From assembly GCF_014635705.1 (NCBI RefSeq), contig NZ_BMDI01000004.1, forward strand, positions 1-64,000: 64,000 nucleotides of DNA. The letters are read 5' to 3'. The stretch comes from Oxalicibacterium faecigallinarum (GTDB taxonomy: Bacteria > Pseudomonadota > Gammaproteobacteria > Burkholderiales > Burkholderiaceae_D). Made by a program: the position numbers and the translations under genes. The notes under the pieces were generated by a model. It had not been told where the DNA came from. It ran no database searches and saw only the letters and a program-made list of their open reading frames with translations. This document shows positions 62,541 through 64,000 of the stretch, piece by piece. The first letter of the stretch is position 1. Each line of letters starts with the position of its first letter.

Positions 62541-63994
62541 TGAGGTTGATCCGCCTGCTTGCCGCTCTTGATGTCGGAGATGTAGCCGTCAATGGTCACG
62601 CCCTGATCGGAAATGATGACCAGATGGTTGGCGTTGTCGTAACCGTTCTCACGCAGTTTCATTACCGACATCTGGCGCAGATGTGCATCGTTGTGCTCGA
62701 CGAATTCGAGTAGCAGGATGTTCTCGTACAGCGCGGAGGCGCTGGAATCATTGCCGCGGCCGGGATCAGTGATGTAGTTGAGCTGCTCGGTCACAAAGGT
62801 CGTCACGTCCTTGACGCGCAACTCGTTCAGCAATGCGATCATGAATGACGGTGCGCGTCCGGGATGCATGCAGATCTGGCGAATCCCTTCCACACCATCG
62901 ATGAACAGACGGCGGACACCGCGCTGCCTGACGGTGTCGAGGATGCAGCTTGCCAGCTCGTCAGGCAACACTTCCAGAGGCAGTTGCCACATGATCTCAA
63001 GTTGCCCGCGTGCGACCGGTGTTGCCAGATCGATGCCGATGCGACGCGCCTTTTCGATCAGACGTTGGGGCGATTCATAGAAGCCGACGATCAGGCCCGG
63101 TTCACCATTTTTCAAACCCTGATCGATAAAGTGCAGGCCCATCGACGTTTTGCCGACCCCCGGACTGCCCAGCAGGTTGGTCACGGACGCCTGCACGATG
63201 CCACCGCCGACGACCCGATCCAGACTCAGAATGCCGGTACTGATGTAGTTGCCGGTGGCGGCAGGCGGGGCATTTTTCTTGCCCACGATCGTTTCCAGCC
63301 TTGGATACATGACGATACCTTCCGGGCGAACCGCAAAGGCATGTTTACCCAGCAGATGGTTGGCACCGCGCATCTTGAAGACCTTGACCTCGCGTACCAG
63401 ACGCATGCCTTGCTCATACTGGCTCAATTCGATCAGACCATCGACCAGCGTGTTTTCCGAATCCGGGATATTGCCCTCGATCGGCGACAGCAAAAAGGTC
63501 GTGCACCCCATCGAGGCAACCAGCGAATTCAGCGAATGCATGAATTCCGACAGGTCCAGATCCGATGGGCTGGAGTTGCGGATCGAGCGGAAGCCGTCGA
63601 CGAGCAGAATGCTTGGCTTTTGCTCCGACAGCGATGCCGTAATCAGCTTGAGCAATTCACGCAGGCCGCCGCGGGCCAGACTTGGATACGCGCCGTGAAA
63701 CATGATCTGGTTGCCGATCAACGTTTCGTCATAGAACGAAAAGTTACTGACGTGGTTGATCATTTTGGCGTGCGATTCGGCAATCAGCGTCAGGATCAAG
63801 ACCTTCTCGCCCTTCTTGGCGTGCGCAAATCCCATCTGGCAGGCCAGCGTGGTCTTGCCGCTGCCGGCCAGGCCCTGAATCAGATACAGGCTGTGCTTCG
63901 GCAATCCGCCGCCGACAATCTCGTCAAACCCGGGAATGCCGGTTTCCATCAGTTGGATACGCCCTTGTGACTGTGTTGAGGCACTGGTCGTCAT
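62537..63994 (-). CDS. KaiC-like double RecA-fold ATPase
   Basis: 485 residues with two RecA/KaiC domains: Walker A GLAGSGKT near residue 42 and GSPGVGKT near 280, with IQLMETGIPGFDEIVGGGLP and GILSLDRVVGGGI starts. The catalytic Glu pair of KaiC is reduced to IAES and YESP (one Glu each). At the KaiC phosphosite the second domain has SASA: the position of Ser431 is kept but Thr432 is Ala (alignment by eye). No kaiA or kaiB is in the window. Such stand-alone proteins often pair with receivers and kinases; the rest of this operon may lie beyond the window. Confidence 0.88.
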   Translation of the reverse strand: MTTSASTQSQGRIQLMETGIPGFDEIVGGGLPKHSLYLIQGLAGSGKTTLACQMGFAHAKKGEKVLILTLIAESHAKMINHVSNFSFYDETLIGNQIMFHGAYPSLARGGLRELLKLITASLSEQKPSILLVDGFRSIRNSSPSDLDLSEFMHSLNSLVASMGCTTFLLSPIEGNIPDSENTLVDGLIELSQYEQGMRLVREVKVFKMRGANHLLGKHAFAVRPEGIVMYPRLETIVGKKNAPPAATGNYISTGILSLDRVVGGGIVQASVTNLLGSPGVGKTSMGLHFIDQGLKNGEPGLIVGFYESPQRLIEKARRIGIDLATPVARGQLEIMWQLPLEVLPDELASCILDTVRQRGVRRLFIDGVEGIRQICMHPGRAPSFMIALLNELRVKDVTTFVTEQLNYITDPGRGNDSSASALYENILLLEFVEHNDAHLRQMSVMKLRENGYDNANHLVIISDQGVTIDGYISDIKSGKQADQPQ

Positions 63995-64000
63995 GGATGC

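Noticed and set aside
62537-63994. Circadian clock operon
   Set aside because: No kaiA or kaiB in view, altered catalytic Glu pairs and incomplete phosphosites; stand-alone KaiC-like proteins are common in proteobacteria.
1-64000. tRNA, rRNA, CRISPR, insertion sequence or prophage content
   Set aside because: Read through for cloverleaf end motifs, regular spaced repeats, transposase-like proteins and phage genes; none was convincing. A tRNAscan and IS search could still find something missed by eye.

Overview
The window reads as chromosomal DNA of a betaproteobacterium in the Burkholderiales, most probably Oxalobacteraceae. The evidence is moderately high G+C, family-typical versions of EttA, Kup, TrhO, OpgGH and DUF2242/DUF454 proteins, and two separate OxlT-type oxalate:formate antiporters that both keep the essential arginine and lysine of the Oxalobacter formigenes transporter. 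This placement is inference; no rRNA or other phylogenetic marker lies in the window. I see no tRNA, rRNA, CRISPR array, insertion sequence or prophage.

Layout. 1-8.8 kb: tail of a chemoreceptor, the ribosome factor ettA, the potassium transporter kup, rarD, a catecholate-type TonB receptor with a possible Fur site, and a diguanylate cyclase. 9.1-12.4 kb: a copper module (copZ, cueR, copA) with two CueR-type operators. 12.4-18 kb: a Tat-exported aldo/keto reductase, a major facilitator or nucleotide-exchanger-like transporter, a two-component system and a CzcE-like lipoprotein. 18.1-23.8 kb: a complete five-gene peptide-type ABC importer. 23.8-28.2 kb: DUF418 and YihY membrane proteins, a GIY-YIG-like protein, NnrD and a histidine phosphatase. 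28.7-32.8 kb: opgGH for osmoregulated periplasmic glucans. 33-37.3 kb: RNA-modification genes (RluA-like, trhO), small membrane proteins and a hydrolase.

37.4-50.4 kb is framed by the two oxlT genes. They share long, A+T-rich upstream regions with common sequence elements (TAGTACGTA and CGAAAACTTAAC), plus phased repeats or palindromes and very strong codon bias. This is the best candidate for an undescribed regulatory system. Between them lie a secreted-protein/ECF sigma/anti-sigma operon, a degenerate GGDEF protein, pirin, OsmC, NAD-type isocitrate dehydrogenase and others.

50.6-64 kb: uppP, a CSS-EAL phosphodiesterase, PhnA/YjdM, a bacterial SET-domain protein, a short-chain dehydrogenase, and an A+T-richer NERD-nuclease/UvrD-helicase gene beside a perfect 26-bp palindrome. 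These are followed by a maltose acetyltransferase-like gene and a small monooxygenase gene broken by one stop codon. Next come a guanidinium exporter gene (sugE/gdx) preceded by a recognisable guanidine-II (mini-ykkC) riboswitch, a DUF2076 protein, a DeaD-type RNA helicase with a duplicated RNA-binding domain, and a receiver protein coupled to a KaiC-like double ATPase at the window edge.
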